In this document: positions 42,475 through 51,760 of the stretch, in pieces
How the letters are laid out: the number at the start of each line of letters is the position of its first letter
Position numbering within the stretch: position 1 is the first letter of the stretch
Assembly: GCA_900546285.1 (NCBI GenBank)
Contig: URCJ01000001.1
Location: 1 to 64,000, forward strand
Source of the DNA: an uncultured Solobacterium sp.
GTDB lineage: Bacteria > Bacillota_I > Bacilli_A > Erysipelotrichales > Erysipelotrichaceae
DNA: 64,000 nt
Direction of reading: 5' to 3'
Made by a program: the position numbers and the translations under genes
Notes under the pieces: generated by a model
The model's database searches: none
Seen by the model: the letters and a program-made list of their open reading frames with translations, nothing else
Told to the model about the DNA's origin: nothing

Positions 42475-43720
42475 TGTGTCCTCCAATCAATTTATTTCTT
42501 TTTCTACCAGTTGCCTTATCTAAATAACTGGTTCCTGTTAATATAGCATTCTTACCATATTTTTGTTTAATATAAACCATAGCCTCTTGTGATTTATGTT
42601 CCTTTTCAATTTCTTCAATATCAGTAAATAAATCATATTCGGCATAATATTCATCTTTTAAGTTACCAAAACTAATTCCTATCTTTCTTATTGGATAATT
42701 AGTATTAATTATTCTTTTGTAAAGTAGGGTGAATTCATTTAAAAGAATCTTATAAGAATTAGTGGTATTACTAATCTTATTACTACCAGAACTTGCTTTT
42801 ATTACATCCTTAGAATAGCCGATATATAAGGATATATGATTAGTAACTACATGTTTACTAGTTAGTTCTAAGACATTAGCCTCTACCATTTCCTTTAAGA
42901 CGATATAGGCATCCTTATAGTTGTAGTCTTCAAAAAGAATTTGAGAATTAGATATCGAATTAGCCTTAGGCTTATAAGCCTTGATATCACTGATACAAGT
43001 ATCCTCTTTCCCATAGGCATGGTCTATTAAAGCTTTGGCATTGATGCCAAAGAGTTTATATAAGACATTTTCTGGTGTTTGGGTAACACCATATAAGTTA
43101 TAAACCCCAATGGAAGCTAATCTTTTAACCGTTCCTGGTCCTATCATCCAAAAGTCCGTTAAAGGTTGATGATGCCACAGGGTTTGTTTAAAAACATCCT
43201 CATCTAAGTAGGCAATATTATCGCTTTTATGTTTAGCACAAATATCTAAGGCCACCTTACATAAAAACATGTTAGTTCCTATACCACAGGTTGCCGTAAT
43301 TGAAGTAGTCTTATAGATATCATTGATAATCAGTTTGGCAATATCCTTAACCTTTAGTTTATATAAATTAAGATAAGGTGTAACATCGATAAAACATTCA
43401 TCGATAGAATAAACATATACATCTTCTTTACTGATATATTTAAGAATAATCTTATAGATTAAGGCTGAATATTCCATATATAAAGACATTCTAGGTGGGG
43501 CAATAATATATTCAATATTCTTGGGTATTTCAAAAATACGACCTCTACTTTTAACCCCTAATTTCTTAATTGCTGGGGTAGCTGCTAGAGTTATGGCACC
43601 ACCACCTCTATTAGGATCAGCTACTACTAAATTTATTTTAAAAGGATCTAGTCCTCTTTCAGCACATTCAACAGAAGCGTAAAAAGATTTAAGGTCGATA
43701 CATAAATATATTCTTTGCAT
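42467..43720 (-). CDS. Y-family translesion DNA polymerase (UvrX/UmuC type)
   Basis: 417 residues. Palm motifs are CIDLKSFYASVE with metal-binding D8 and YSIDECFIDV with the DE pair near 103-104. Helix-hairpin-helix (GPGTVKRLASIGVYNLYG) and little-finger domains follow. It should copy past lesions at the cost of errors. The neighbours are a YolD gene and a divergent LexA-like repressor, which points to damage-induced expression. The start is given by the TATAAT box 6 bases upstream. Confidence 0.9.
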   Translation of the reverse strand: MQRIYLCIDLKSFYASVECAERGLDPFKINLVVADPNRGGGAITLAATPAIKKLGVKSRGRIFEIPKNIEYIIAPPRMSLYMEYSALIYKIILKYISKEDVYVYSIDECFIDVTPYLNLYKLKVKDIAKLIINDIYKTTSITATCGIGTNMFLCKVALDICAKHKSDNIAYLDEDVFKQTLWHHQPLTDFWMIGPGTVKRLASIGVYNLYGVTQTPENVLYKLFGINAKALIDHAYGKEDTCISDIKAYKPKANSISNSQILFEDYNYKDAYIVLKEMVEANVLELTSKHVVTNHISLYIGYSKDVIKASSGSNKISNTTNSYKILLNEFTLLYKRIINTNYPIRKIGISFGNLKDEYYAEYDLFTDIEEIEKEHKSQEAMVYIKQKYGKNAILTGTSYLDKATGRKRNKLIGGHNA

Positions 43721-43726
43721 GTCTTT

Positions 43727-43732
43727 ATTATA
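43727..43732 (-). promoter_or_regulatory. -10 box of polymerase-yolD, leaderless type
   Basis: TATAAT on the minus strand, 6 bases before the ATG at 43720. A TTGTTT -35 box lies 16 bases upstream. Confidence 0.65.
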
Positions 43733-43769
43733 AGAAAGTAAATTACCAAAACAAGTAAGATTTGGGAAA

Positions 43770-43788
43770 AAATAAAAAACTTTTATTT
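43770..43788. promoter_or_regulatory. Candidate operator between divergent promoters
   Basis: Perfect 8-3-8 inverted repeat AAATAAAA-AAC-TTTTATTT midway between the polymerase and repressor promoters. It is AT-only in the arms, so chance is a real alternative. Confidence 0.35.
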
Positions 43789-43808
43789 AATTATTCCTAA
43801 ATATATGA

Positions 43809-43814
43809 TAAATT
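43809..43814 (+). promoter_or_regulatory. Extended -10 of LexA-like gene, leaderless type
   Basis: TGA-TAAATT, 6 bases before the ATG at 43821. An alternative box TATGAT overlaps it at 43804-43809. Confidence 0.4.
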
Positions 43815-43820
43815 TTAGAT

Positions 43821-44411
43821 ATGAGATTGAAAGAACTTTTGATACAGTATGAAACAGACAATGGTAAAGGCCATAATGAAGTAGCTAAGGAGCTTGGTGT
43901 GTCTTTATCAACTTATTATCGTTGGTTAAATGGTGAGAGCACTATGCTTAAAAAAGGTACGATTGAGAAGTTGTCTAAGGTTTTAGATTATGATATTGAA
44001 ACTGTCATCATGCAAGAAGAAAGGATTAAACCGATTGCTGGTTTTGTGAAGGCTGGTTATGACTTGTTGGCTGATGAAAATATAGAAGGTTATGTAGAAC
44101 TTGGACAAGCTGATGCCAATAGAGGGGATTATTTTGTAAGAATCTGTGGTGATTCGATGATAGGTTCTCACATCTATGATGGTGATTTGGTTTATGTTGC
44201 TAAGTCTGATACTGTAAGTTCTGGTCAAATTGCGGTTGTACTTGTTGGCGATGAAGTAACTCTTAAGAAAGTCTATTATAAGAACGATTTGATGATTCTT
44301 GAGGCTACTAATCCTGAATATGAGTCAAGGTTTTTTACTAAGCAGGAAATTGTTGATTTACCTGTAAGAATAATGGGCGTTGTGAGATTTGTAAGAAGAG
44401 ATTTTAGTTAA
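43821..44411 (+). CDS. LexA-like self-cleaving repressor (XRE HTH + S24)
   Basis: 196 residues. An N-terminal Cro/C1-type helix-turn-helix (about 1-60; NEVAKELGVSLSTYYRWLNG) is joined to an S24 peptidase domain. The A78-G79 bond is the predicted cleavage site; S112 in GDSM and K149 in EVTLKKV form the Ser-Lys dyad. The HTH differs from canonical LexA winged helix, so this is a phage-repressor-like or HdiR-type SOS regulator. It is divergent from the error-prone polymerase, its likely target. A hairpin terminator follows. Confidence 0.87.
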   Translation: MRLKELLIQYETDNGKGHNEVAKELGVSLSTYYRWLNGESTMLKKGTIEKLSKVLDYDIETVIMQEERIKPIAGFVKAGYDLLADENIEGYVELGQADANRGDYFVRICGDSMIGSHIYDGDLVYVAKSDTVSSGQIAVVLVGDEVTLKKVYYKNDLMILEATNPEYESRFFTKQEIVDLPVRIMGVVRFVRRDFS

Positions 44412-44415
44412 ATAA

Positions 44416-44437
44416 AAGGTGATTTATTCATCACCTT
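44416..44437. terminator. Terminator between LexA-like gene and ispG
   Basis: Stem AAGGTGAT / ATCACCTT with a TTATTC loop; it serves convergent genes and overlaps the ispG stop. Confidence 0.75.
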
Positions 44438-45476
44438 ATAATTTTTCAATCTCTTCTTTTAAGACTCTTACAACATCCTCTTGTGGGATAGATCTAATGA
44501 TTTCGCCTTTCTTAATAAGAAGGGCACAATCCTTACCACCAGCTACACCAATATCAGCACGTTTAGCTTCCAAAGGTCCATTAACTGGGCAACCCATGAT
44601 GGCAACGTTGATGTCTTTGTGAACATTTTCAAGATATTTTTCCATTTCTTTAACGATAGGCAACATATCATATTGGATACGACCACAAGTTGGGCAAGAA
44701 ATTAAATTGGCAACATCTTTCTTAAGACCACAGTTTCTTAAAAGTTTTTTAGCTACCATGATTTCCTTAACTGGATCATCACTGATAGAAATTCTAATAG
44801 TATCACCAATACCATCTAATAATAGATTGCCTAGGGCTAATGATGATTTGATGGCACTATCGATAAGACCACCAGCTTCAGTAACACCTAGATGTAAAGG
44901 ATAATTGAATTCTTTACTAGCTAATTTATAGGCATTGATACATTCGATTGGGTCTGATGATTTAAATGATAGACAAATGTCGTGGAAGTCATTGGCTTCT
45001 AAGATTCTTAAATGGTCTTTTGCACTTTCAATCATCGCTTCTTCTGAGTGTTTGTACTTTTTGTTTAAAGAACCACCATTGATGCCGATTCTAATCGGTA
45101 TATGTCTTTCCTTACATAGGTTAACGATTTCTACAATCTTGTCTTCGTTTTCAATATTACCTGGATTTAATCTAATCTTATCAGTACCACTGTTGATGGC
45201 AGCTATCGCAAAATCAGGATTAAAGTGAATATCAGATACGATAGGGATGTTGATTTCTTTTTTGATTTCCTTAATCGCCTTAGCATCTTCTAATTCTAGA
45301 ATAGCGACTCTGACAATGTCACAACCCGCTTCTTCTAATTCTTTAATTTGTTTAACAGTGGCTTGTACGTCCTTGGTTTTAGTGTTAGTCATTGATTGGA
45401 TGACTACTTTGTTTTGGCCACCTATTTGAACACCACCAACATTGATGGGTCTTGTTGTTTCTCTTCTTGTTGTCAT
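44436..45476 (-). CDS. ispG: 4-hydroxy-3-methylbut-2-enyl diphosphate synthase IspG
   Basis: 346 residues. This [4Fe-4S] enzyme reduces MEcPP to HMBPP in the MEP isoprenoid pathway, in the cytoplasm. The TIM barrel begins near TRPINVGGVQIGG and the cluster cysteines lie in the C-terminal CPTCGR segment. The GCPVNGPLEA region closes the domain. Start and the csoR stop overlap as ATGA, so it is the third gene of the copper operon unless an internal promoter exists; I saw none that was convincing. Confidence 0.95.
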   Translation of the reverse strand: MTTRRETTRPINVGGVQIGGQNKVVIQSMTNTKTKDVQATVKQIKELEEAGCDIVRVAILELEDAKAIKEIKKEINIPIVSDIHFNPDFAIAAINSGTDKIRLNPGNIENEDKIVEIVNLCKERHIPIRIGINGGSLNKKYKHSEEAMIESAKDHLRILEANDFHDICLSFKSSDPIECINAYKLASKEFNYPLHLGVTEAGGLIDSAIKSSLALGNLLLDGIGDTIRISISDDPVKEIMVAKKLLRNCGLKKDVANLISCPTCGRIQYDMLPIVKEMEKYLENVHKDINVAIMGCPVNGPLEAKRADIGVAGGKDCALLIKKGEIIRSIPQEDVVRVLKEEIEKL

Positions 45477-45730
45477 ACTTGTTTCTCCAATGCTTTTATG
45501 ATTTCATCTACCTTTGACTCATCGCCTGCCAAGATGCCTTCTCTTACACAATTATCAATATGATTTTTAAGAATCAAATTATTAGTTTTTTTAAGTAATG
45601 ATCTTGTTGCGGATAATTGGTCTGATACATCAAGACAATAGCGATCTTCGTCAATCATCTTTATTATCCCATCAAGTTGACCTCTTGCGATATTAAGATA
45701 CTTTTTTATCTTATCTTTATCTTTAGTCAT
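45473..45730 (-). CDS. csoR: CsoR copper-sensing repressor
   Basis: 85 residues, all-helical. The Cu(I) ligands C32, H57 and C61 (C..H-x3-C) are in place. Apo-CsoR binds GC-rich palindromes and lets go when copper binds. A perfect such palindrome lies over the start of the copA transcript. It overlaps copA by 8 bases upstream and ispG by 4 bases downstream. Confidence 0.93.
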   Translation of the reverse strand: MTKDKDKIKKYLNIARGQLDGIIKMIDEDRYCLDVSDQLSATRSLLKKTNNLILKNHIDNCVREGILAGDESKVDEIIKALEKQV

Positions 45731-45929
45731 TAATAATATCCTTGACTTCGTAACCTAATTCTTCAATTGTATCCTTGATTGTTTCATCATCTAGTGATGT
45801 ATTTTTAATATAAGCCTTCTTATCCTCTAGACTAACAGTGGCGTCACATCCCAAACCTGTTAGGGCATCCATTACATGTTTAACACAGTTTTTGCACATC
45901 ATTCCTTCAATTAATACAGTTTTGTTCAT
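45723..45929 (-). CDS. Possible internal start giving free CopZ-like chaperone
   Basis: Within copA, an in-frame ATG at 45929 is followed by 68 residues (MNKTVLIEGMMCKNC at the start) that match a complete CopZ in length and motif. AAGAGGAAA lies upstream, though about 11 bases away, longer than ideal. It could be a plain fused domain; separate translation is a hypothesis. Confidence 0.35.
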   Translation of the reverse strand: MNKTVLIEGMMCKNCVKHVMDALTGLGCDATVSLEDKKAYIKNTSLDDETIKDTIEELGYEVKDIIND

Positions 45930-48047
45930 AAGTTTAATTTCCTCTTTTCTTACATTATATATTCTTAGCGCATTAGCTAACACAAACATTGACGATACCC
46001 ACATGGAAATAGCTCCGATCATGGGATTTAATTTTAGCCCATAACTATTATAGAAAAGTCCTGCCGCAATAGGAATACATACTGTATTGTAACCTAGTGC
46101 CCAGAATAAATTTTCTTTGATGATTCTAAAAGTTTTCTTGCTCAAATCATAAAGAAATGAAATATCATTTAAATCGTTTTTCATTAAGATGACATCAGAA
46201 CTAGCACTAGCTATATCACTGGCATTTTTAATAGTAATAGAAACATCAGCTGCTGATAGGGCAATAGAATCATTAACACCATCACCAACCATAGCCGTTA
46301 TTCCTTTTTGACTTAAGACCAACTCATTTTTATCTTCTGGTTTTACTTCATATTTGTAATCTTTAATCTTTAATAAGTTAGCTATTTTAGTAGCTGCTAT
46401 CTTATTATCACCAGTGCACATAATCGGATTGATATTTCTTTTCTTTAGATTCTCTATGGCAATTTTTGAAGTATCTCTTAGAATATCACTTAAATAGACA
46501 ATACCCATTAATTCGTCATTTTTACTTAGGGCAATAGATGAATAGTTGTTCTCTTCGATGTTGACCAGTTTACTATTGCCTACTAAGTAGATATCATCAC
46601 CTTTAATGGCTTTAACGCCAAGTCCTGGAATAAAAGTGATTGAATCAAAAGTAATATTGCCATCAGGATATTTATCTACTATCGCTTTGGCAATAGGGTG
46701 ATTTTGACTCTTTTCAATCGAAGATAAATAATTGATAAATTCATCATCGATAATTTTAGTTTCTACCACATTCAATTTATTTTGAGTTAGGGTGCCTGTC
46801 TTATCAAAGATAACTGTATCTAACTTACCAGCTACTTCTAAGATTTCTGGTTTTTTGATTAGAATACCTTGTTGAGCACTTCTTCCAGTGGCTACCGCAA
46901 TGGCAGCTGGTGTTGCTAGTCCTAGGGCACAAGGGCAACTGATTACTAGTACTGATAGGGCAAAGTTAAGACTTAGTTCCATGTTTTTACTGATAATCAT
47001 CCAGATTATAAAGGTAATAAGTGAGATGCCAATTACTGTAAACACAAAGTATTTAGAGATATTGTCCGCAAATCTTTCAACTGGAATCTTTTCATTACTT
47101 GCTTTTTTAGTTAGATTAATAATCTTAGAAAGAACCGTAGTACTAGCACTCTTGGTTACTTGTACGTTGATAGTGCCTAAGGTATTAATGGTTCCTCCAA
47201 TTACCTCATCACCAATTGTCTTATTTACTGGTAAAGATTCACCAGTAATCATCGATTCATCGATTGATGAGCTACCATTTATGATTACACCATCTCTTGG
47301 TACTGATTCTCCTGGTTTGATGATGACAATATCATCCTTTTTTAAATCGTTGATAGATATTAATTCTTCCTTGCCATCTTTTAATAAGTGAGCATTCATA
47401 GGTATTAAAGTGGTCAAGCCTCTAATGATTTTAGTAGTCTTAGCTTTAGTGTTACCTTCGATATATTTGCCTAATTTGACAATAGTAATTGTCATGGCTG
47501 CTGTTTCAAAATATAGATGATAAGAAGTATCGCCTAGATTAATCTTATATAGAGCATATATTGAATAGATAAATGAGACAGTGCTTGATAGGGCAACAAG
47601 GGAGTCCATGTTAGGGCTTAATGATGATAATGCCTTGAAGCCTGATTTGAAGGTGTGGATATTAATCATTATGACTATTGAGGCTAATATCATTTGAAAT
47701 AATTGGTTTAGACTAATGCCAACCATCATATCAGGATCGATACTATTGTCCATTTTCATCATTGATAGACACATTAGGATAATGGATAAGATAATAGAGA
47801 TAATTAAATATAATTTATCTTTATTAAGTTTCTTTTCCTTGTTTAGTAATAATTTGTAACCTGCCTTATCTACTACTTCTTCTAATGTTGTTTCATTTAC
47901 TTTGGTTTCATCAAAGTCTATAGTAACTTCGTTGTCTAGAAGATTAACTACAGCATTATTGACACCGCTTGTCTTGTTTAAAGCTTTTTCAACATTGGCT
48001 TTGCATATAACACAGGTCATTCCTTTGACTTCATATGTTTTTTCCAT
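45723..48047 (-). CDS. copA: Copper-exporting P1B ATPase CopA with C-terminal HMA
   Basis: 774 residues. An N-terminal HMA domain (MTCVIC, cysteines 12 and 15), membrane helices, the CPC motif (SCPCALGLATP) in helix 6, phosphorylation motif DKTGTLTQ, and hinge motif MVGDGVNDS are seen. It pumps Cu(I) out. Unusually, a second HMA domain (MMCKNC) lies at the C-terminus after about residue 706, where other Bacillota have a separate CopZ chaperone gene. An ATG at 45929 would give a free 68-residue CopZ in the same frame. Confidence 0.93.
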   Translation of the reverse strand: MEKTYEVKGMTCVICKANVEKALNKTSGVNNAVVNLLDNEVTIDFDETKVNETTLEEVVDKAGYKLLLNKEKKLNKDKLYLIISIILSIILMCLSMMKMDNSIDPDMMVGISLNQLFQMILASIVIMINIHTFKSGFKALSSLSPNMDSLVALSSTVSFIYSIYALYKINLGDTSYHLYFETAAMTITIVKLGKYIEGNTKAKTTKIIRGLTTLIPMNAHLLKDGKEELISINDLKKDDIVIIKPGESVPRDGVIINGSSSIDESMITGESLPVNKTIGDEVIGGTINTLGTINVQVTKSASTTVLSKIINLTKKASNEKIPVERFADNISKYFVFTVIGISLITFIIWMIISKNMELSLNFALSVLVISCPCALGLATPAAIAVATGRSAQQGILIKKPEILEVAGKLDTVIFDKTGTLTQNKLNVVETKIIDDEFINYLSSIEKSQNHPIAKAIVDKYPDGNITFDSITFIPGLGVKAIKGDDIYLVGNSKLVNIEENNYSSIALSKNDELMGIVYLSDILRDTSKIAIENLKKRNINPIMCTGDNKIAATKIANLLKIKDYKYEVKPEDKNELVLSQKGITAMVGDGVNDSIALSAADVSITIKNASDIASASSDVILMKNDLNDISFLYDLSKKTFRIIKENLFWALGYNTVCIPIAAGLFYNSYGLKLNPMIGAISMWVSSMFVLANALRIYNVRKEEIKLMNKTVLIEGMMCKNCVKHVMDALTGLGCDATVSLEDKKAYIKNTSLDDETIKDTIEELGYEVKDIIND

Positions 48048-48058
48048 AAATATTCTCC

Positions 48059-48108
48059 ATACCCCCTAGGGGTATTTTTATTGTATTTCTATATAGCGCA
48101 TGAGTCAA
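48059..48108 (-). promoter_or_regulatory. copA promoter with CsoR operator
   Basis: Minus strand: -35 TTGACT (48108-48103), exact 17-base spacer, -10 TACAAT (48085-48080). Four bases on comes the palindrome ATACCCCCTAGGGGTAT (48075-48059), a textbook CsoR site covering the transcription start. Copper should lift repression of copA-csoR-ispG. Confidence 0.9.
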
Positions 48109-48119
48109 TTATTTTTTTG

Positions 48120-48125
48120 TATAAT
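48120..48125 (+). promoter_or_regulatory. -10 box of dnaE, leaderless type
   Basis: TATAAT, then 6 bases, then the ATG at 48132. The -35 region would overlap the divergent copA -35. Confidence 0.6.
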
Positions 48126-48131
48126 TGATAT

Positions 48132-51101
48132 ATGGCTAGTCTGCTTTATGTAAGAAGTGTATATAGTTTACTTTCAAGTATGTGCACGATTCCAAGAATG
48201 GTTAAAAAGGCTAAGGAGAAGGGATATTCTTCTATTGGCCTTGTTGATAAGAATGTCTTGTCTGGGGCAATGAGTTTTTATAATGAATGTTTAAAAGAAA
48301 ATATTAAGCCGGTTATTGGACTTGAAGTGGGTGTTAATGTTGATAGAATCGTTAGTGTTATTTTGTATGCTAAAGATGATTTTGGTTTTCAAAATCTTAT
48401 GAGATTGTCAAGTGTTGTTAATACTGGCGTTGATAAGATAATTGATTTGGAAACTTTTAATAAGTACCGTGATCATAATTTTGTGGTGCTTAAGTCTGAG
48501 GATGTTCCTTATTTTGATAGTGAAGATATAAATACTAGTATAAAGAAAGAAAAGGAAATATTTAATGATCATTTAGTAGCTTTCTTAGATCACGATATGG
48601 CTGGCAACGTAAGAAGAGATGAAAAGTTAAGGCCTTTATTAAATGAGAATAAGATAAAGATTATAAAGATGTCTACAACTCTTTATATTGAAGAAGATGA
48701 TTATATCGCTTATGAGGTTTTAAAGTGCATCAGGGATAAGAAGACTTTAGAAGAGAATGCTTATTATGAAAAGGATCGTCAGATTAAGGATGCAGTTTTT
48801 GATGATGAATCTAGAAACTGTGATGTTTTGGCTGAAAACTGTAATGTGAAGATGGCTTTTAGGACTTCTTTGCCTGAATTTAAGACACCAAATGATGTTT
48901 CTTCAAAAGATTATTTAAGTGCTTTGTGTAAAGAAGGTTTAAAGAGAAGACTTAAGAATCATTTGACTAATGAATATATAAGTAGGCTTCAATATGAGCT
49001 TGATGTCATTATTAAGATGCATTTTGAGGATTACTTTTTGATTGTCTATGACTTTATCTTGTATGCCAAGAAAAATGGCATTATGGTTGGTCCTGGTAGA
49101 GGTAGTGCTGCTGGTTCTTTGGTTTCGTATTGTCTTGGTATTACGGAGATTGATCCGATTAAGTATGGTTTGTTGTTTGAAAGATTTTTAAATCCTGAGC
49201 GAATTTCAATGCCGGATATTGATACTGACTTCCCAGATGATAGAAGAGATGAAGTGGTGGCTTATGTTAAAGAGAAGTATGGTAAGGATCATGTGGGTCA
49301 TATTATTACTTATGGTACTTTAAAGACTAAGCAGGTCTTAAGGGATGTAGCTAGAGTTTTAAAGTATACAACGGTGGAGACTGATAGTATCGCTAAGCTT
49401 ATTCCTAATAGTTTGAACACTTCCTTGATGGATGCTTATAATACAATTCCTTTGTTTAATCAAAAGATTAATAGTGATAAGAAGTATCAATTCTTGTTTG
49501 AAATAGCTTTAAAGCTTGAGGGTAATCCACGTCATGAGTCAACTCATGCGGCTGGTATTGTCTTTTCTAAGAATGTTTTATCTGATGTGGTTCCAATGAT
49601 TTCGATAGAAAGTGATTTGGATTCTACTCAATATAGTGCTGAGTATCTTGAGGACTTGGGTTTAATTAAAATGGATTTCTTGGGGTTAAGAAATCTTGGT
49701 ATAATTGCGGAAATTATGGATGATATTAATCCTAAGTTTGATATTAATAGGATTCCTTTGAATGATAAGAAGACTTTTGAACTTATTTCTAATGTGAATT
49801 TGTTGGGTGTTTTCCAATTAGAGTCTAATGGTATGCAAAATTTGGCTAGAAGGATGCGCCCTAATTCTTTTGAAGAATTGTCTATGATGATAGCTTTGTT
49901 TAGACCGGGTCCTATGGAGAATATTCCTAGTTTCTTAGAGAACAGGGCACATAGGGAAAAGATTAAGTATTTAACTAAAGAATTAGAGCCTATTTTAAAA
50001 GAGACCTATGGGATTATTGTTTATCAGGAACAGATTATGTCAATTGCGCGTAAGTTGGCGAACTTTTCTTATGGTAAGGCGGATGTTTTAAGAAGGGCGA
50101 TGTCTAAAAAGAAGGCTAAGGAGCTAGAAAAGCTTAAACCTGAGTTTATAGATGGCTGTTTAAAAAATGGCTATGATATAAGTTTGGCTAATGAGTTGTA
50201 TGAATTGATATTGCGTTTTGCGAATTATGGTTTTAATAAGTCGCATTCGATTGCTTATGGTTTGGTGGCTTATCGTATGGCTTATTTGAAGGCTAATTAT
50301 CCTTTGTACTTTTATAAGGCTTTACTTAATGGCACGATTGGTGCTAGTGAGAAGACTTATGCTTATATCAAGGAGATAAGAAGTAGAAATATTGGCTTGC
50401 TTGGTTTATCTATTAATAAGTCAACTAATGAGTATCAAATTGTTGATGATAAGATTTTGTTGCCTTTAAGTATTTGTAAGGATGTTGGTAGTGCTAATGT
50501 TTCTAAGATTATAAAGGCTAAGCCTTTTACGTCTTATGTTGATGCGATTTGTAAGTTAACTGAAGAAGGCGTGGATATTAAGGCTTTGACTAGTTTGATT
50601 GCGGGTGGTGCTTTTGATGAGTTTGGTTTGAGTAGATATTCAATGGCTCTTAATTTAAGTAGGGTTATTCAATATGCTAATTCTACCAATGGTTTGAATT
50701 TGTTTGGTGGTGATGATACACCTATTATTGAGAATGTCGCTGATGATATGATGGTTTTGGCTTCTAAGGAAAAGGAAGTTTTGGGCTTTTATTTTAAGTT
50801 TGATCCAATCGAGAGAGTTAAACAAAAGTATCATATAAGTGTTCCTTCTATTAGTGAGATGAAGATGGGCAATGCCTGTGGTTTTGGCCAGATTGTGCGT
50901 ATTAAACAGATTAGGACTAAGAAGGGACAAAGGATGTGTTTTGTGGATGTCAATGATGAGAGTGCTTCTATTTCATTGGCGGTTATGCCTAATATTTATG
51001 ATCAATATATAGAAGGGTTGAATAAGGCTCATTATGTTTATTTTGAGGGTAAGAAGGAGAGAGAGGATTCACTTCTAATAAGAAAGATGGTGTTGTATTG
51101 A
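48132..51101 (+). CDS. dnaE: DNA polymerase III alpha subunit DnaE
   Basis: 989 residues, short for DnaE. The N-terminal PHP domain begins LLYVRSVYSLLSS; the palm carries GPGRGSAAGSLVSYCLGIT and the metal-binding PDIDTDFPDDRR (three Asp). Thumb/fingers include LFRPGPMENIP, and a helix-hairpin-helix and C-terminal OB domain (GFGQIVRIKQIRTKKGQ) follow. In low-GC Bacillota, DnaE extends RNA primers while PolC does the bulk synthesis. Its stop overlaps the next ATG (ATGA), placing a two-component system in the same operon. Confidence 0.95.
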   Translation: MASLLYVRSVYSLLSSMCTIPRMVKKAKEKGYSSIGLVDKNVLSGAMSFYNECLKENIKPVIGLEVGVNVDRIVSVILYAKDDFGFQNLMRLSSVVNTGVDKIIDLETFNKYRDHNFVVLKSEDVPYFDSEDINTSIKKEKEIFNDHLVAFLDHDMAGNVRRDEKLRPLLNENKIKIIKMSTTLYIEEDDYIAYEVLKCIRDKKTLEENAYYEKDRQIKDAVFDDESRNCDVLAENCNVKMAFRTSLPEFKTPNDVSSKDYLSALCKEGLKRRLKNHLTNEYISRLQYELDVIIKMHFEDYFLIVYDFILYAKKNGIMVGPGRGSAAGSLVSYCLGITEIDPIKYGLLFERFLNPERISMPDIDTDFPDDRRDEVVAYVKEKYGKDHVGHIITYGTLKTKQVLRDVARVLKYTTVETDSIAKLIPNSLNTSLMDAYNTIPLFNQKINSDKKYQFLFEIALKLEGNPRHESTHAAGIVFSKNVLSDVVPMISIESDLDSTQYSAEYLEDLGLIKMDFLGLRNLGIIAEIMDDINPKFDINRIPLNDKKTFELISNVNLLGVFQLESNGMQNLARRMRPNSFEELSMMIALFRPGPMENIPSFLENRAHREKIKYLTKELEPILKETYGIIVYQEQIMSIARKLANFSYGKADVLRRAMSKKKAKELEKLKPEFIDGCLKNGYDISLANELYELILRFANYGFNKSHSIAYGLVAYRMAYLKANYPLYFYKALLNGTIGASEKTYAYIKEIRSRNIGLLGLSINKSTNEYQIVDDKILLPLSICKDVGSANVSKIIKAKPFTSYVDAICKLTEEGVDIKALTSLIAGGAFDEFGLSRYSMALNLSRVIQYANSTNGLNLFGGDDTPIIENVADDMMVLASKEKEVLGFYFKFDPIERVKQKYHISVPSISEMKMGNACGFGQIVRIKQIRTKKGQRMCFVDVNDESASISLAVMPNIYDQYIEGLNKAHYVYFEGKKEREDSLLIRKMVLY

Positions 51102-51760
51102 TGAAGATATTAATAGTTGATGATGAGATTAGAATTCGTGAAGTAGTTAAAGAGTATGCCCTGGTTAATGGTTATGTTTGCGATGAGGCAAGTGATGGCA
51201 AGAGTGCTGTTAATATGGCTTTAGCTAGCGATTATGATTGTATTATCTTGGATATTATGATGCCGGTTATGGATGGTTTTGAGGCTTGTAAGAAGATTAA
51301 GGAAGTCAAGGATACACCGATTATTATGCTTAGTGCAAGACAAGAAGAGGATGATAAGCTTTTTAGTTTTAATATGGGTGTTGATGATTATGTAACCAAG
51401 CCTTTTTCGCCTAAGGAGTTGATGGCTAGAATTAAGGCCATTATGGCAAGGCACAATAAACATGAGAATGAGAAGTTTATTTATAAGGGTTTGGTTTGTG
51501 ATTTTGATGCCCGTGAAGTTTATATTGATAAAGATAGGGTTAATTTGACTCCTAAGGAAAAGGAATTGTTGTTTTATTTTATTGATAATAAGAATATTGT
51601 TTTGTCACGTGATAAAATATCTCGAGCAGTTTGGAAGATGGATTATATTGAGGGTGATCGTTCCGTGGATACTCATGTTAAGATGCTTAGAAAGAATTTG
51701 GGTGAGTATCGTGATTTGATTTGTACAGAAAGAGGATTGGGTTACAAGTTTGCGATTTAA
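51101..51760 (+). CDS. OmpR/PhoB-family response regulator
   Basis: 219 residues from ATG 51101. Receiver: D8-D9, phospho-acceptor Asp near 51 in CIILDIMMP and Lys near 99 in VTKPFSPKEL. Winged-helix DNA-binding domain follows, with a C-terminal RGLGYKFAI. It overlaps dnaE by one base and the kinase gene by 11 bases, so all three are co-translated. The system is similar to the pair at 2622-4729; the two probably arose from one family expansion. Confidence 0.92.
   Translation: MKILIVDDEIRIREVVKEYALVNGYVCDEASDGKSAVNMALASDYDCIILDIMMPVMDGFEACKKIKEVKDTPIIMLSARQEEDDKLFSFNMGVDDYVTKPFSPKELMARIKAIMARHNKHENEKFIYKGLVCDFDAREVYIDKDRVNLTPKEKELLFYFIDNKNIVLSRDKISRAVWKMDYIEGDRSVDTHVKMLRKNLGEYRDLICTERGLGYKFAI

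Noticed and set aside
46888..47391. A 167-codon plus-strand open frame inside copA
   Set aside because: Antisense to conserved CopA domains; no Shine-Dalgarno or promoter.
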